Positions 32,256 to 43,257 of a stretch of 64,000 nucleotides of DNA are shown piece by piece. The position numbers and the translations under genes are program-made. The stretch spans positions 372,001 through 436,000 of the forward strand of contig CAVOGY010000005.1 in NCBI GenBank assembly GCA_963695675.1. The letters are read 5' to 3'. Source of the DNA: DASUPK01 sp963695675. GTDB lineage: Bacteria; Actinomycetota; Thermoleophilia; Solirubrobacterales; 70-9. Below the pieces are notes generated by a model, which saw nothing but the letters and a program-made list of their open reading frames with translations, was not told the DNA's origin and did not search any database. How positions within the stretch are numbered: the first letter of the stretch is position 1; each line of letters opens with the position of its first letter.

Positions 32256-34065
32256 ATGTCCGAGGTCGCGCCGCTCGCCATCGGCATTCCCTTCGCCACC
32301 GCCGCCGTGCTGGCAGCCATGAAGCCCTGGCGCACGGCGGACGACCTCATCGCCACTTCCGTCGCCGGAGTGACCGCGCTCTTCTGCGTCGCCCTGTTGA
32401 TCGATGCGATCGGCTCCAGTGGCCCCGTGGTCTCCTACCTCGGCGACTGGCGACCCTTGCCGGGCGGCTCCGTGATCGGCATCACCACTGCCTTCGATGT
32501 GCTTGGCGCGGGGCTGGCCACACTCGCGGCGATGCTGGTCGCGACGGCCCTTGTCTTCACCTGGCGATACTTCGACACCGAGGGGCCCTCTTTCCATGCC
32601 CTCCTGCTGGTCTTCCTCGGCGGCTTGGTGGGGTTCGCGCTCTCCGGCGACCTCTTCAACCTGTTCGTCTTCTTCGAGGTGATGAGCGTCTCCGCCTACG
32701 CGCTGACGGCGCTTCGGATCGAGCGGCCACCCCTGCAGGGCGCGCTCAGCTTCGCGGTCACGAACACGGTCGGGGCGATGTTGATCCTGTTCGGAATCGC
32801 CCTGCTGTACGGCCGGACCGGCGCGCTCAACATGGCCCAGGCGGGCGCCGTGCTCGCCACCCGGCCCGCGGACGGGCTGGTGATCGTCGCCTTCGCCACG
32901 ATCGTCGGCGGCTTCCTGGTCAAGGCCGCAATCGTCCCCTTCCATTTCTGGCTCGCGGACGCCTACACCGTCGCCCCGACGCCCGTCGTGATCGTCTTCA
33001 CCGGAGTGATGAGCGATCTCGGCATCTACGCGGTCGCCCGCGTGTACTGGACGGTCTTCGATGGGGCCCTGGGAGCCCATGCCGACGGCATCAGGACCGT
33101 GCTGGTCGGCTTCGCCGTGCTGACCGCGTTGCTGGGGGCCGTCATGTGCCTGTTCCAGTCGAATCTCAAGCGGCTGCTCGCATTCGTCACCGTCAGTCAG
33201 ATCGGACTGGGGCTGATCGGCATCGCGTTGCTGACTCCCGGCCGGCCTGGCCGCGGCGGCACTGCTCGTGCCCGCCGATGGTTTGATTCGCGCCGGGCTC
33301 TTCGTCTGCATCGGAATCCTGATTCACCGCTGTGCCTCGGTGCACGAGCTCCACCTGCAGGGCCGGGGATCGGAGGTGCCGCGACTGGTGGCGGCCCTGT
33401 TCGTCGCCGGCGCGATGGGTTTGGCCGCGTTGCCCTTCGTCGGTGCGTTCTCCGGCAAGGCGCTGGTCGAGGACGCGGCGGCGGACGTCGGCTATGGCTG
33501 GATTGCTGCCGTCTTCGTGGCGGCCACGGTTCTCACCTCGGGCGCGCTCCTACGCGCGGCGGGGCGCATCTTTCTCGGACGCGGCGCGGGCCCTGAGGCG
33601 CTCGAAGCCGATCGGGAGGAGAGCGAATTCGAGGGCGCGCCCGGCTTCACGCCGAACGTCGTCATGGTCAGCGCCACGATCCTGATTCTCGCCGGATTGG
33701 CGTTCGCGTCTCTCCCGGGATTCGCGCACCACATCCAGGACGCCGCGGCGCGCTTCACCGACCGGAGCCTCTACGACGCTTCCGTACTTGGCCAGCCTCT
33801 ACCGGCACTGCCTTCTGCCGATCATCCCGGCACCGCTGTGCACTCGGTGGGCCTGGGGCTGCTCACCGCCGCCGGCTCATTGGTTCTCGGCGCGGCACTG
33901 CTCCGCCAACGCCGCCCATTTGCCCCGTCGGAGAGGCCGGCGGGACCGCTGGGTCTCGCCGTGCTGCGACTGCGACGGCTGCACTCCGGCCAGATCGGCG
34001 ACTACGTTGCCTGGGCGATGCTCGGCTTCGCTGCGCTGGGGGGCGCCCTCGCGCTGACGATCTAG
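32256..34065 (+). CDS. mrpD: Mrp antiporter subunit MrpD/MnhD (ND5-like), interrupted by an apparent +1 frameshift
   Basis: Good ribosome-binding site (AGGAGGCAGCACTG). The frame from 32256 codes for ND4/ND5-like helices up to residue 328: YALTALRIERPPLQGALSFA, KAAIVPFHFWLADAYTVAPT (proton-channel lysine) and FQSNLKRLLAFVTVSQIGLG. It then leaves homology at LTPGRPGRGG. Dropping one G at about 33240 restores AGLAAAALLVPADGLIRAGL, and the frame continues to 34065 with GLAALPFVGAFSGKALVED. The joined product is about 602 residues. I treat it as one gene with either a sequencing/assembly error or a real inactivating shift. Confidence 0.85.
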
Positions 34066-34105
34066 TCCGCGCTGCCCAGTTGGGCGCGACACTAGAGTCC
34101 GCCCC

Positions 34106-34255
34106 GTGCTCGCCAAGCTGGCCATCGTGCTCGCCGCCTTCGCGGTCGGGGTGGGCATCGCCGAGCTCTTTGGCGCCAAGAACCTCGGCACCGCGCTCGG
34201 GGTGGGCCAACTCACCTTCGCGGTGGCGCTGGTCTACGTGCTGATCCGGCGATAG
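34106..34255 (+). CDS. Small membrane protein downstream of the mrp operon
   Basis: 49 residues from a GTG: MLAKLAIVLAAFAVGVGIAE, then LFGAKNLGTALGVGQLTFAV and a short VALVYVLIRR end. Two hydrophobic helices. A TAGAGT -10-like box at 34092-34097 lies eight bases upstream, so it may have its own leaderless promoter in addition to mrp read-through. It is convergent with ispD and overlaps its end by 22 bases. It could be a small accessory subunit; function unknown. Confidence 0.5.
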   Translation: MLAKLAIVLAAFAVGVGIAELFGAKNLGTALGVGQLTFAVALVYVLIRR

Positions 34256-34899
34256 CCGCGCTCACGCAAGAGCAGCTCGGCAACGTGCAGGTCGAATGGC
34301 GACGTCACCTTCATGTTGTCGGTCGAGGCCGAGTGGATCAGGAGCCGCCCGCCCCGGCGCTCGACCAGCACCGCGTCGTCCGTGGCGTCGGGCAGCGAGT
34401 CCGAGTCGGCAAGGGCGTCCCGAAGCGCCTCGGCCCGGAAGGCCTGGGGCGTCTGGACCGCCCAGAGGCCAGCCCGGTCGAGCGTCCGCTCCACCTGGCC
34501 CGCCTCGGTTGCTTGCTTGATGGTGTCGGTGACCGGCGTCGCCGCGATCACGCCCGCTGCGTCGTTATCGGCCACCAACTCCTCGACCACGGCGTCGATC
34601 AGCCCTGGGGTGATCAGCGGCCGGGCAGCATCGTGGACGACGACGATCTCACCTGCGCAAAGCGCTAGCGCGTTCGCGACCGACTGGGAGCGGTGCGCCC
34701 CGCCCGCGACGGCTACGACCCCGCGTTCCGCGACGGAGTCTTCCTGACCCGGCGGGGCGGCGACGACGACCTCGCCGATGCTCGACGCGTCCCGGAAGGC
34801 GTCGAGCGACCAGTCGAGCAGCGGACGTCCGGCGACCTGGACGAATGCCTTCGGGCCGCCGGCTCCGAGTCGGTCCCCGGAGCCGGCGGCCGCGATCAC
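34234..34899 (-). CDS. ispD: 2-C-methyl-D-erythritol 4-phosphate cytidylyltransferase
   Basis: 221 residues from the GTG at 34899; it goes straight into IAAAGSGDRLGAGGPKAFVQ, the CTP-binding loop. Later motifs are VHDAARPLITPGLIDAVVEE, ATPVTDTIKQA, WAVQTPQAFRAEALRDALAD, DATDDAVLVERRGGRLLIHS and NMKVTSPFDLHVAELLL. It catalyses the third step of the MEP pathway. It follows carD by 25 bases, an arrangement common in actinobacteria. ispF, often adjacent, is displaced by the mrp cassette. Confidence 0.95.
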   Translation of the reverse strand: MIAAAGSGDRLGAGGPKAFVQVAGRPLLDWSLDAFRDASSIGEVVVAAPPGQEDSVAERGVVAVAGGAHRSQSVANALALCAGEIVVVHDAARPLITPGLIDAVVEELVADNDAAGVIAATPVTDTIKQATEAGQVERTLDRAGLWAVQTPQAFRAEALRDALADSDSLPDATDDAVLVERRGGRLLIHSASTDNMKVTSPFDLHVAELLLRERGYRRIST

Positions 34900-34924
34900 G
34901 GCCGATGCGGCGGGCCCAGCCTGG

Positions 34925-35506
34925 TTAGGCGGTCGCCTTTGCGGCGCCGAAGCGCTCCTCCAGCAGCTCGTCCAGGTAGGTCTCCGCACCGTCCTCGTCC
35001 TTGTCGAGCGCGTACATGAACTCGGAGGCGAGGATCTTCTTGGCACGGGTGTACATCTGCTTCTCGCCGGTCGAAAGTCCCTTCTCCCACTCCCTGATCG
35101 CGAGGTTGCGAACCACCTCAGCGAGCTCATAGACGTCGCCGGTCTTGATCTTCTCGCGGTTGTGCTTGAAGCGACGGTTCCAGTTCTTCGGCATCTCCGA
35201 GACCTCGTCGGTGAGGACACCGATCACCTTCTTGACCTGCTCCTCATCGATCACGCGGCGCAGCCCGGCGCGGTGGGCGTTCTCGCAGGGGACCATCACG
35301 GTCATGTTGTTGTGGAGGATGTTGATGGTCAGGTAGTCCCGCTTTTCGCCCATTAGGTCCTTCGTTGCCTTCTTGAGAACCACTCCCGCTCCATGGTGGG
35401 GATAGACGACGTTGTCGCCGACCTCAAAGATGCAGACGGGCGCCTCAACCTCTAGGTCGGCAACAGCCGCCTCGTCCAGTACCTCCTCTGCTGTTACCTC
35501 TGAAAT
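34925..35506 (-). CDS. carD: CarD-family RNA polymerase-binding transcription regulator, probable ATT start
   Basis: The C-terminal part (HRAGLRRVIDEEQVKKVIGV; NWNRRFKHNREKIKTGDVYE; YTRAKKILASEFMYALDKDE) is a typical CarD DNA-binding helical domain. The N-terminal RNA-polymerase-interaction domain needs FEVGDNVVYPHHGAGVV, which is encoded upstream of the only near GTG (35383). The frame stays open to an AAAGGAGAG Shine-Dalgarno at about 35510-35519. The only suitable start there is ATT at 35506, giving 193 residues with an acidic leader. A GTG start at 35383 would delete half of the RID domain. CarD stabilises open promoter complexes, particularly at rRNA promoters. Confidence 0.85.
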   Translation of the reverse strand: MSEVTAEEVLDEAAVADLEVEAPVCIFEVGDNVVYPHHGAGVVLKKATKDLMGEKRDYLTINILHNNMTVMVPCENAHRAGLRRVIDEEQVKKVIGVLTDEVSEMPKNWNRRFKHNREKIKTGDVYELAEVVRNLAIREWEKGLSTGEKQMYTRAKKILASEFMYALDKDEDGAETYLDELLEERFGAAKATA

Positions 35507-35542
35507 TGGTCTCTCCTTTCGTCGTGACGACCTGACGGGCCG

Positions 35543-36658
35543 TCAACTCTGTAAGTAGCGGTCGACCGGGTCGACCTCCTGAAGCCTGCGAAGACCCTCG
35601 CGGATGTCCTTCGCGCGCCCGGCGCCCACGCCCTCGACCGCCTCGAGGTCGTCGTCGCGCGCGGCGAGCACCTCCTCGAGTCCGCCGAACTCGCGGATGA
35701 TCCGCTGCACCACCAGCTTCGGCAGGCGCGGGATGCGCCCGAGCACCCGGTAGCCGCGGGGTGAAACCGGGAAGTCGAGTGTCGACACCTTGCGGTCGTA
35801 GCCGAGCAGCTCGGCGAGGCGACCGAAGTCGAGCAGGTCTTGGTGAGGCATGCGCGCGATCGCAGCGAGCGTGGTGGCGAGGTTCTCCTCGGTGTCCTCG
35901 ACCGAGTAGTCGCGGATCAGCGCTGACTTGTCGGCGGCGACCCCCACCATCGTCTCCTCGAGCTGCATCTCGATCAGCCGGCCCTCCGTGCCGAGCTCGA
36001 CGATGTAGCGCTCGACCTCCACGGCCATCCGCGTCACCAGCTCGGCGCGCTGCAGCACCGAAAGAACCTCGTAGAGAACGGCGGCGCCCTCGAACTCGAG
36101 ACGGGTGAGCCGCGTGGAGACCGCGTCGAGCCGGGCGCGGTACTTGTCGAGGGTGGCGAGGCCCTGGTTCGCCTTGGCCAGAACCGCCGGTATGTCCTGG
36201 AGGATGTACTTCATCCCGCCCAGGTAGAGCGAGACGACGTCGCGCCGTTCCGAGATCGCCACGACCAGGGCGTCGGTCTGCTTCGAGACGCGCTCCGCGG
36301 TGCGGTGCCGGGTGCCGGTCTCCGACGAGAGGATCGTCGGGTCCGGCATCAGCTGGACGTTGGCGCAGACGATCCTGGTCGCCTGCTCGTTGAGGACGAT
36401 GGCCCCGTCCATCTTCGCCACCTGATAGAGCAGCGCCGGGGTGTAATCGATGTCGAGGTTGATCCCCCCCGAAAAGAGAAAGGAGACCTCCTCTGGGTCT
36501 CCGATCACGATCAGCCCGCCGCTACGGGAATGAACGATGTTGTCGATGCCCTCGCGCAGCGCGGTGCCGGGGGCAACGATGTCGAGGGCTCGCAGAAGTC
36601 GCGGGTCCTGTCGCGCCTCCAATTCCTGTAGATCGTCGCCGGGAAGCGAAGACGCCAT
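35543..36658 (-). CDS. disA: DNA integrity scanning protein DisA, diadenylate cyclase
   Basis: 371 residues. The DAC domain contains DGA (84-86, in AKMDGAIVLNEQA) and RHR (117-119, in SETGTRHRTAERVS), both needed to make cyclic di-AMP from ATP. A helical linker and C-terminal helix-hairpin-helix DNA-binding domain follow (VAEGVGAGRAKDIREGLRR-like region near residue 350). DisA scans DNA and stops c-di-AMP synthesis at branched structures. It lies directly after radA and before carD on the same strand. Confidence 0.96.
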   Translation of the reverse strand: MASSLPGDDLQELEARQDPRLLRALDIVAPGTALREGIDNIVHSRSGGLIVIGDPEEVSFLFSGGINLDIDYTPALLYQVAKMDGAIVLNEQATRIVCANVQLMPDPTILSSETGTRHRTAERVSKQTDALVVAISERRDVVSLYLGGMKYILQDIPAVLAKANQGLATLDKYRARLDAVSTRLTRLEFEGAAVLYEVLSVLQRAELVTRMAVEVERYIVELGTEGRLIEMQLEETMVGVAADKSALIRDYSVEDTEENLATTLAAIARMPHQDLLDFGRLAELLGYDRKVSTLDFPVSPRGYRVLGRIPRLPKLVVQRIIREFGGLEEVLAARDDDLEAVEGVGAGRAKDIREGLRRLQEVDPVDRYLQS

Positions 36659-36734
36659 CGCGTCTGATGAAAGCAGAAAGCAAAGGAGGTTGATTTACGG
36701 CGAAATCCGTCTGGATAGGTCGGGAAAGGCCTTG

Positions 36735-38168
36735 TCAAGCGGCCCTGGCGGGCGGGTCCTGTCCCCGTGGGTCCCTCCGTCCTGCGGTCAACGGCGTTGT
36801 CCTCGGACGGGGCCCCCCACGACGCCACCCGCCAGACAGCGCGCCCTTCAGACTTCCCACAGCTGAGAGACCCGCGATTGGCTGTTCTCCAGGCGGCGGG
36901 CCGAGGATGCGGTCCAGGCCGAACTTCCGGGCCTCGGCAACCCGCCGGTCCGCATGAGCCACGTAGCGCACCTCGCCTGTGAGGCCGACCTCGCCGAAGC
37001 AGGCGAGCGGCTTGCCATCAGTCTCCAGGGCGCGGCCCGAGTGAGCCGACGCCACTGCCAGCGCCACTGCCAGGTCGGCGCCCGGCTCGTCCACGCGCAC
37101 GCCGCCGGCAACGTTGACGAAGACGTCGGCCGATGAAAGGGAGAGCCCTGCATGCCTGGTCAGCACCGCGAGCACCAGGGCCAACCGGTTGCGATCGACG
37201 CCGGTCGCGGTGCGGCGCGGGGGCACGATCTCGGTCGGAGCGACCAGTGCCTGCACCTCGACCAGCAGCGGACGCGTCCCCTCCATCGCGCAGAGCACCA
37301 CCGATCCCGGCGCGGGCCGTGCCTCGCCGACGAAGCGGGCGGAGGGATCCGCGACCTCGACCAGCCCGCCTTGGCGCATCTCGAAGACACCGACCTCGCT
37401 GGTTGCGCCGAAGCGGTTCTTCAGGGCACGCAGGGTGCGGAAGGTCCGCTCCCGCTCGCCCTCGAAGTGCAGGACGCAGTCGACCAGGTGCTCGAGAGCC
37501 CGAGGCCCTGCGAGCGAGCCCTCCTTGGTCACGTGCCCGATCAGGATCAGCGTGACCTCGAGCCGCTTGGCGGTCTCGAGCAGCGCCGAGGTCGCGGCGC
37601 GGACCGCCCCGACGCTGCCGGGCGCGGCGTCGGGGATAGCTAGCGTCTGGACCGAGTCGATCACACAGGCCGCGGGGCGCTCGGATTCCAGCGCTGCAAG
37701 CACCGACTCGAGCGAGGGCTCTGCGAGCATCGGCACACCGAGCGCCGCCTCCCCCAGGCGTTCGGCGCGCCTCCGGACCTGCGCGGCAGATTCCTCGCCC
37801 GAGACGTAGAGCACCGCTTGACCCGACCCGGCGATGTTGGCCAGCGCCATCCCCGCCAGCGTGCTCTTGCCGATCCCTGGCGCCCCGCCGAGCAGGACGA
37901 GCGAGCCGGGCACGAGACCGCCGCCAAGGACTCGGTCGAGCTCGGCGATGCCGGTGCCCAGGCGCACGGACCGCTGGGCCTTCACGTCGCGAAGCGGCAC
38001 CGGCTTCGGCACGCTTCTCCGCCGCGCGCCACCGCCGCGGCTGGCCGGCGAGGGAGCGCTCAACTGCTCCAGCGTGTTCCAGGCCCCGCAGCCAGAGCAC
38101 TGTCCGGTCCAGGTCGGGGCGGCGTGCCCGCACTCCGAGCAGCGATAAGAGACGGATTTCCCGGCCAT
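36735..38168 (-). CDS. radA: DNA repair protein RadA/Sms
   Basis: 477 residues. The N-terminal zinc finger is CSECGHAAPTWTGQCSGCGA. The RecA-like ATPase has GGAPGIGKSTLAGM (Walker A), VIDSVQTL (Walker B) and the RadA-specific KNRFGATSEVGVFEM. The C-terminal Lon-protease-like domain includes VFVNVAGGVRVDEPGADLAV and FGEVGLTGEVRYV. RadA drives branch migration in recombination. The C-terminus carries an unusual Pro/Arg-rich tail of about 30 residues after LKGALSGG. Confidence 0.95.
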   Translation of the reverse strand: MAGKSVSYRCSECGHAAPTWTGQCSGCGAWNTLEQLSAPSPASRGGGARRRSVPKPVPLRDVKAQRSVRLGTGIAELDRVLGGGLVPGSLVLLGGAPGIGKSTLAGMALANIAGSGQAVLYVSGEESAAQVRRRAERLGEAALGVPMLAEPSLESVLAALESERPAACVIDSVQTLAIPDAAPGSVGAVRAATSALLETAKRLEVTLILIGHVTKEGSLAGPRALEHLVDCVLHFEGERERTFRTLRALKNRFGATSEVGVFEMRQGGLVEVADPSARFVGEARPAPGSVVLCAMEGTRPLLVEVQALVAPTEIVPPRRTATGVDRNRLALVLAVLTRHAGLSLSSADVFVNVAGGVRVDEPGADLAVALAVASAHSGRALETDGKPLACFGEVGLTGEVRYVAHADRRVAEARKFGLDRILGPPPGEQPIAGLSAVGSLKGALSGGWRRGGPRPRTTPLTAGRRDPRGQDPPARAA

Positions 38169-38249
38169 CCCGTCAGGCTAGGGGTGGCGCCCGACGCTTC
38201 CCGCGCGGGATGTGCCGGATCTTGCGCGCTCGAATGCCGGCCGTCGGGA

Positions 38250-38690
38250 CTAGGCCGGGCTGTTCGGGAACGGCGCGCCGGCGAAGAAGGCGAACCAGAT
38301 CAGGAAGGCGATCAGGGAGACGATCGCCGTAGCGACGAACAGCCTCTCGACCGGGTCGCTGCGATGCTGGCCGGGCCGATACGGCGTGTCGCGCATGCTG
38401 CGGTTCCAGGGGTCGCGCGGGCCGCGCCTTCCCTGAGCCTCCCGCCTGAGCAGCCGTGCCCGGATCCAGGAGGCGATCAGGAGGAGGCCGTAGTAGGAGA
38501 CCAGGATCCCGGTGCCGATGAAGACCGCGACCGGCCCGTTGACGGCCCCCGTCTTCCCATAGAACTGCGAGGCGATGAAGATCCAGAAGAGCGGCACGCC
38601 GAAGCCGATCAGCAGGGCTCCGATGAGCGTGACCGCGGTCGAGCCCGTGCCGACTAGAACTCTCCTGATCGCTGCAATCACTGCGGTCAT
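38250..38690 (-). CDS. Three-helix membrane protein of unknown function
   Basis: 146 residues from the ATG at 38690. Helices: STAVTLIGALLIGFGVPLFW, GPVAVFIGTGILVSYYGLLL and FVATAIVSLIAFLIWFAFFA near the C-terminus. The loop is basic (ARLLRREAQGRRGPRDPWNR). It lies between an aldo/keto reductase and radA on the same strand. No recognised family. Confidence 0.6.
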   Translation of the reverse strand: MTAVIAAIRRVLVGTGSTAVTLIGALLIGFGVPLFWIFIASQFYGKTGAVNGPVAVFIGTGILVSYYGLLLIASWIRARLLRREAQGRRGPRDPWNRSMRDTPYRPGQHRSDPVERLFVATAIVSLIAFLIWFAFFAGAPFPNSPA

Positions 38691-38725
38691 TTCGCGTCCC
38701 TGGCGACGACGGGACCGCTTCGAGG

Positions 38726-39871
38726 TTAGCGGGCTGCCGTTGAGGCCTGCCGCAGATCCCGCTCCTGATCGATCCCCCAGCGACCGGCGACATCGGCCAG
38801 CTCGGAGCTGACCGGCCACCTATCGGGGCGCTCCTGGCCGACGTGATCCGGCGTGGCCCCCTTGAGCGCCATGCAGCCGGTGTTGTCGCCGATCATGCGG
38901 ATCTCCGCGACGTCGGCGGGGCTGAGGCGGTTCTCGGGAGGCAGGGCCGATAGCTCGGAGCGCTTCTCCTCGATCGGCCTGGCCCCCTCCCCCATCTCCT
39001 GGATCAGCGTCGGTACCGCGCACTCGACCGCCGGATGCGCGAGGTCCCACTGACAGGCCAGCTGCATCGGGGTGAGGCCGGCCCGCTCGGCGATCGGCCG
39101 CAGCCGATCGAGCTTGGCTCGGCCCTCCGCGATCCAGCCCTCCGGCCGGAAGGATCGGTGATCGCCCGGTGGCAGCTGGGTCTCAGGCGTGACGTCGTCC
39201 CAGAAGAGCCCGCCGTAGTCCACCACCCTGGTGATCACCCGGACGTCCTGCCGGGACGCGGCGTCGAGACAGAGCTCGCCGGGCCAGGGCTCGAACGGGT
39301 TGAGGATGATCATCGCCCAGTGGATCCGATCGGCGAAGCGCTCGAAGCAGCCGACGAGATCCAGCGTGAAGCCGTTGGCGGGACCCGGGGCAACGCCGAT
39401 CGCGTCGGTGAGCCCGGCCTCACGAAGCGCCGCCATCCCATCCCAGACCGCCTCGCTCTCGTAGCCGGTCCGGTCCGGATTGTGGAGGAGCAGCACGTCG
39501 AAGCGGTCCTGCCCGAGCCGCTCGAGGCTGCGCTCCGCGGCCATCCGCAGGTATCCCGCGTACTCGTCCGGGCCGCGCAATGCCCGATCGGTGAAGCGCG
39601 GGAAGCCGCGCGGGCCGTCGCGCTCACCGGCGTAGAAGTCGTGGCCGATGGCTCCGACCAGGCTGAACTCGTCCCGAGGGATTCCGGCCAGCGCCCGGCC
39701 GACCAGCGTGTCGGCCTCCCCCTGCCCGTAGACGTCCGCGGTAAGCACCGTGCCGATGCCGTCGCCGGGACGGAGCAGAGACTCGAGCCGCTCCGGCTCG
39801 ATCGCCTCACCGAAGCGCAGATAGCGCCCGCCGCTCCAGCTTCCGATTGCGCTCAGCCCTGGCTCTCGCAC
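38726..39871 (-). CDS. Aldo/keto reductase family protein lacking the catalytic lysine
   Basis: 381 residues from a GTG. The TIM-barrel features are TADVYGQGEADTLVGRAL (Asp and Tyr of the tetrad) and FDVLLLHNPDRTG (His). At the strand that normally reads ATKVG or TKxG it has FSLVGAIGHDFY, so the catalytic lysine is missing. The C-terminal half has GLTPMQLACQWDLAHPAVEC and AVPTLIQEMGEGARPIEEKR. The gene may encode a reductase with altered chemistry or a non-catalytic relative. Confidence 0.8.
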   Translation of the reverse strand: MREPGLSAIGSWSGGRYLRFGEAIEPERLESLLRPGDGIGTVLTADVYGQGEADTLVGRALAGIPRDEFSLVGAIGHDFYAGERDGPRGFPRFTDRALRGPDEYAGYLRMAAERSLERLGQDRFDVLLLHNPDRTGYESEAVWDGMAALREAGLTDAIGVAPGPANGFTLDLVGCFERFADRIHWAMIILNPFEPWPGELCLDAASRQDVRVITRVVDYGGLFWDDVTPETQLPPGDHRSFRPEGWIAEGRAKLDRLRPIAERAGLTPMQLACQWDLAHPAVECAVPTLIQEMGEGARPIEEKRSELSALPPENRLSPADVAEIRMIGDNTGCMALKGATPDHVGQERPDRWPVSSELADVAGRWGIDQERDLRQASTAAR

Positions 39872-39918
39872 GGATCAACCGTACCGAGCCGGGTTCGGCC
39901 GGCGATCGCCCGCGACCG

Positions 39919-40059
39919 CTAGCCGATCCCCACGTACCAGGCGCCGAACAGCAGGCCGAAGAAACCGAATGCCGGGATCAGCACGGTCCGGTAGAGCGGA
40001 TCGATCAGGCGGCGGGTGAGCAGCCACTTGCAGCGAGGAGCTACCGGCTGGTGCCGCAG
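39919..40059 (-). CDS. Possible 46-residue membrane protein with a CTG start
   Basis: A minus-strand frame directly after clpC encodes LRHQPVAPRCKWLLTRRLID then PLYRTVLIPAFGFFGLLFGA and WYVGIG. The hydrophobic second half looks like a real transmembrane helix. No ATG, GTG or TTG is available; CTG at 40059 is four bases after the clpC stop, consistent with coupled translation. Evidence is thin. Confidence 0.3.
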   Translation of the reverse strand: MRHQPVAPRCKWLLTRRLIDPLYRTVLIPAFGFFGLLFGAWYVGIG

Positions 40060-40063
40060 ATCG

Positions 40064-42652
<2,589 letters not shown>

Positions 42653-42830
42653 TCAGTCAGTCGCTCTCTGCTCTTCAATCGCTCCGGTTACGTTTGGTTG
42701 CGGTAGGCGGATTGGCCTTGGATTAAGTAGTGGTCAGGGGACGCAGACTCCCCGGGGGCCCAATCCGTATCGGCTCCTGGCCGCCGATCTCTGATCTGAC
42801 CTCCGGTTCTGTCGGGGACGGCGAAGCCAA

Positions 42831-42836
42831 AGTATA
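42831..42836 (-). promoter_or_regulatory. -10 box (TATACT) upstream of clpC
   Basis: The minus strand reads TATACT here, near-consensus, implying a leader of about 170 bases. No TTGACA-like -35 is seen at the right distance; the position is occupied by the inverted repeat at 42854-42876, which suggests regulated expression. A GGGGA-CGCAGAC-TCCCC hairpin lies in the leader. Confidence 0.5.
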
Positions 42837-42853
42837 GCCAGGGGGGTTCACGC

Positions 42854-42876
42854 GCCAGGCACGTTCCATGCCTGGC
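42854..42876. promoter_or_regulatory. Perfect inverted repeat upstream of clpC, candidate heat-shock/protease operator
   Basis: GCCAGGCA-N7-TGCCTGGC is an eight-base perfect inverted repeat with a seven-base spacer. It covers the expected -35 region of the clpC promoter. The geometry resembles HAIR sites bound by HspR (seven, N7, seven), though the sequence differs. No regulator gene is nearby. Confidence 0.45.
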
Positions 42877-43257
42877 AAGAGAACTCCCTGCAAGGTGCGG
42901 AAAGCCTGCGATTCGGACCCCGTGGTGCCGGCTTTACGTGCGACCCGCGCGGATCGCTACCGTGCCGCGCGTGGGAGCAGCGGATCGGCTACGGAGCTGG
43001 GGCCGAAAGGTGCGCGCCAGGGGCTCGGCGTGCTGATCGTCTGGCCCGCGATCGCAGCAGTCGTGGCGCTGATCGCCGTCCCTATCGCCTGGGCGTTCCG
43101 CGTGATCCGCGCGGGGGCCGGCGGCAATAAGGCGCCATCCGAGACCGACCCCGACTCCGCCGACCGAGCCGGGCTAGCTCCGCATGGCCGGGAAGAGGAC
43201 GACCTCGCGGAGCGTCTTCGCCCCGGTCAGGATCATCACCAACCGGTCGATCCCTAG
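42868..43257 (+). CDS. Doubtful small membrane protein between clpC and lysS
   Basis: The 520-base stretch 42653-43173 holds no other gene. This frame encodes 129 residues with one clear helix (VLIVWPAIAAVVALIAVPIA) but a compositionally odd N-terminus, and its last 28 codons are antisense to lysS. A shorter start at about 43030 is possible. The ATG lies inside the inverted repeat upstream of clpC. I regard it as possible but not convincing. Confidence 0.25.
   Translation: MPGKRTPCKVRKACDSDPVVPALRATRADRYRAARGSSGSATELGPKGARQGLGVLIVWPAIAAVVALIAVPIAWAFRVIRAGAGGNKAPSETDPDSADRAGLAPHGREEDDLAERLRPGQDHHQPVDP

Noticed and set aside
33225..33275. Programmed ribosomal frameshifting in mrpD
   Set aside because: No slippery heptamer or downstream pseudoknot is evident, and such control is not known for mrpD; an extra base is simpler.
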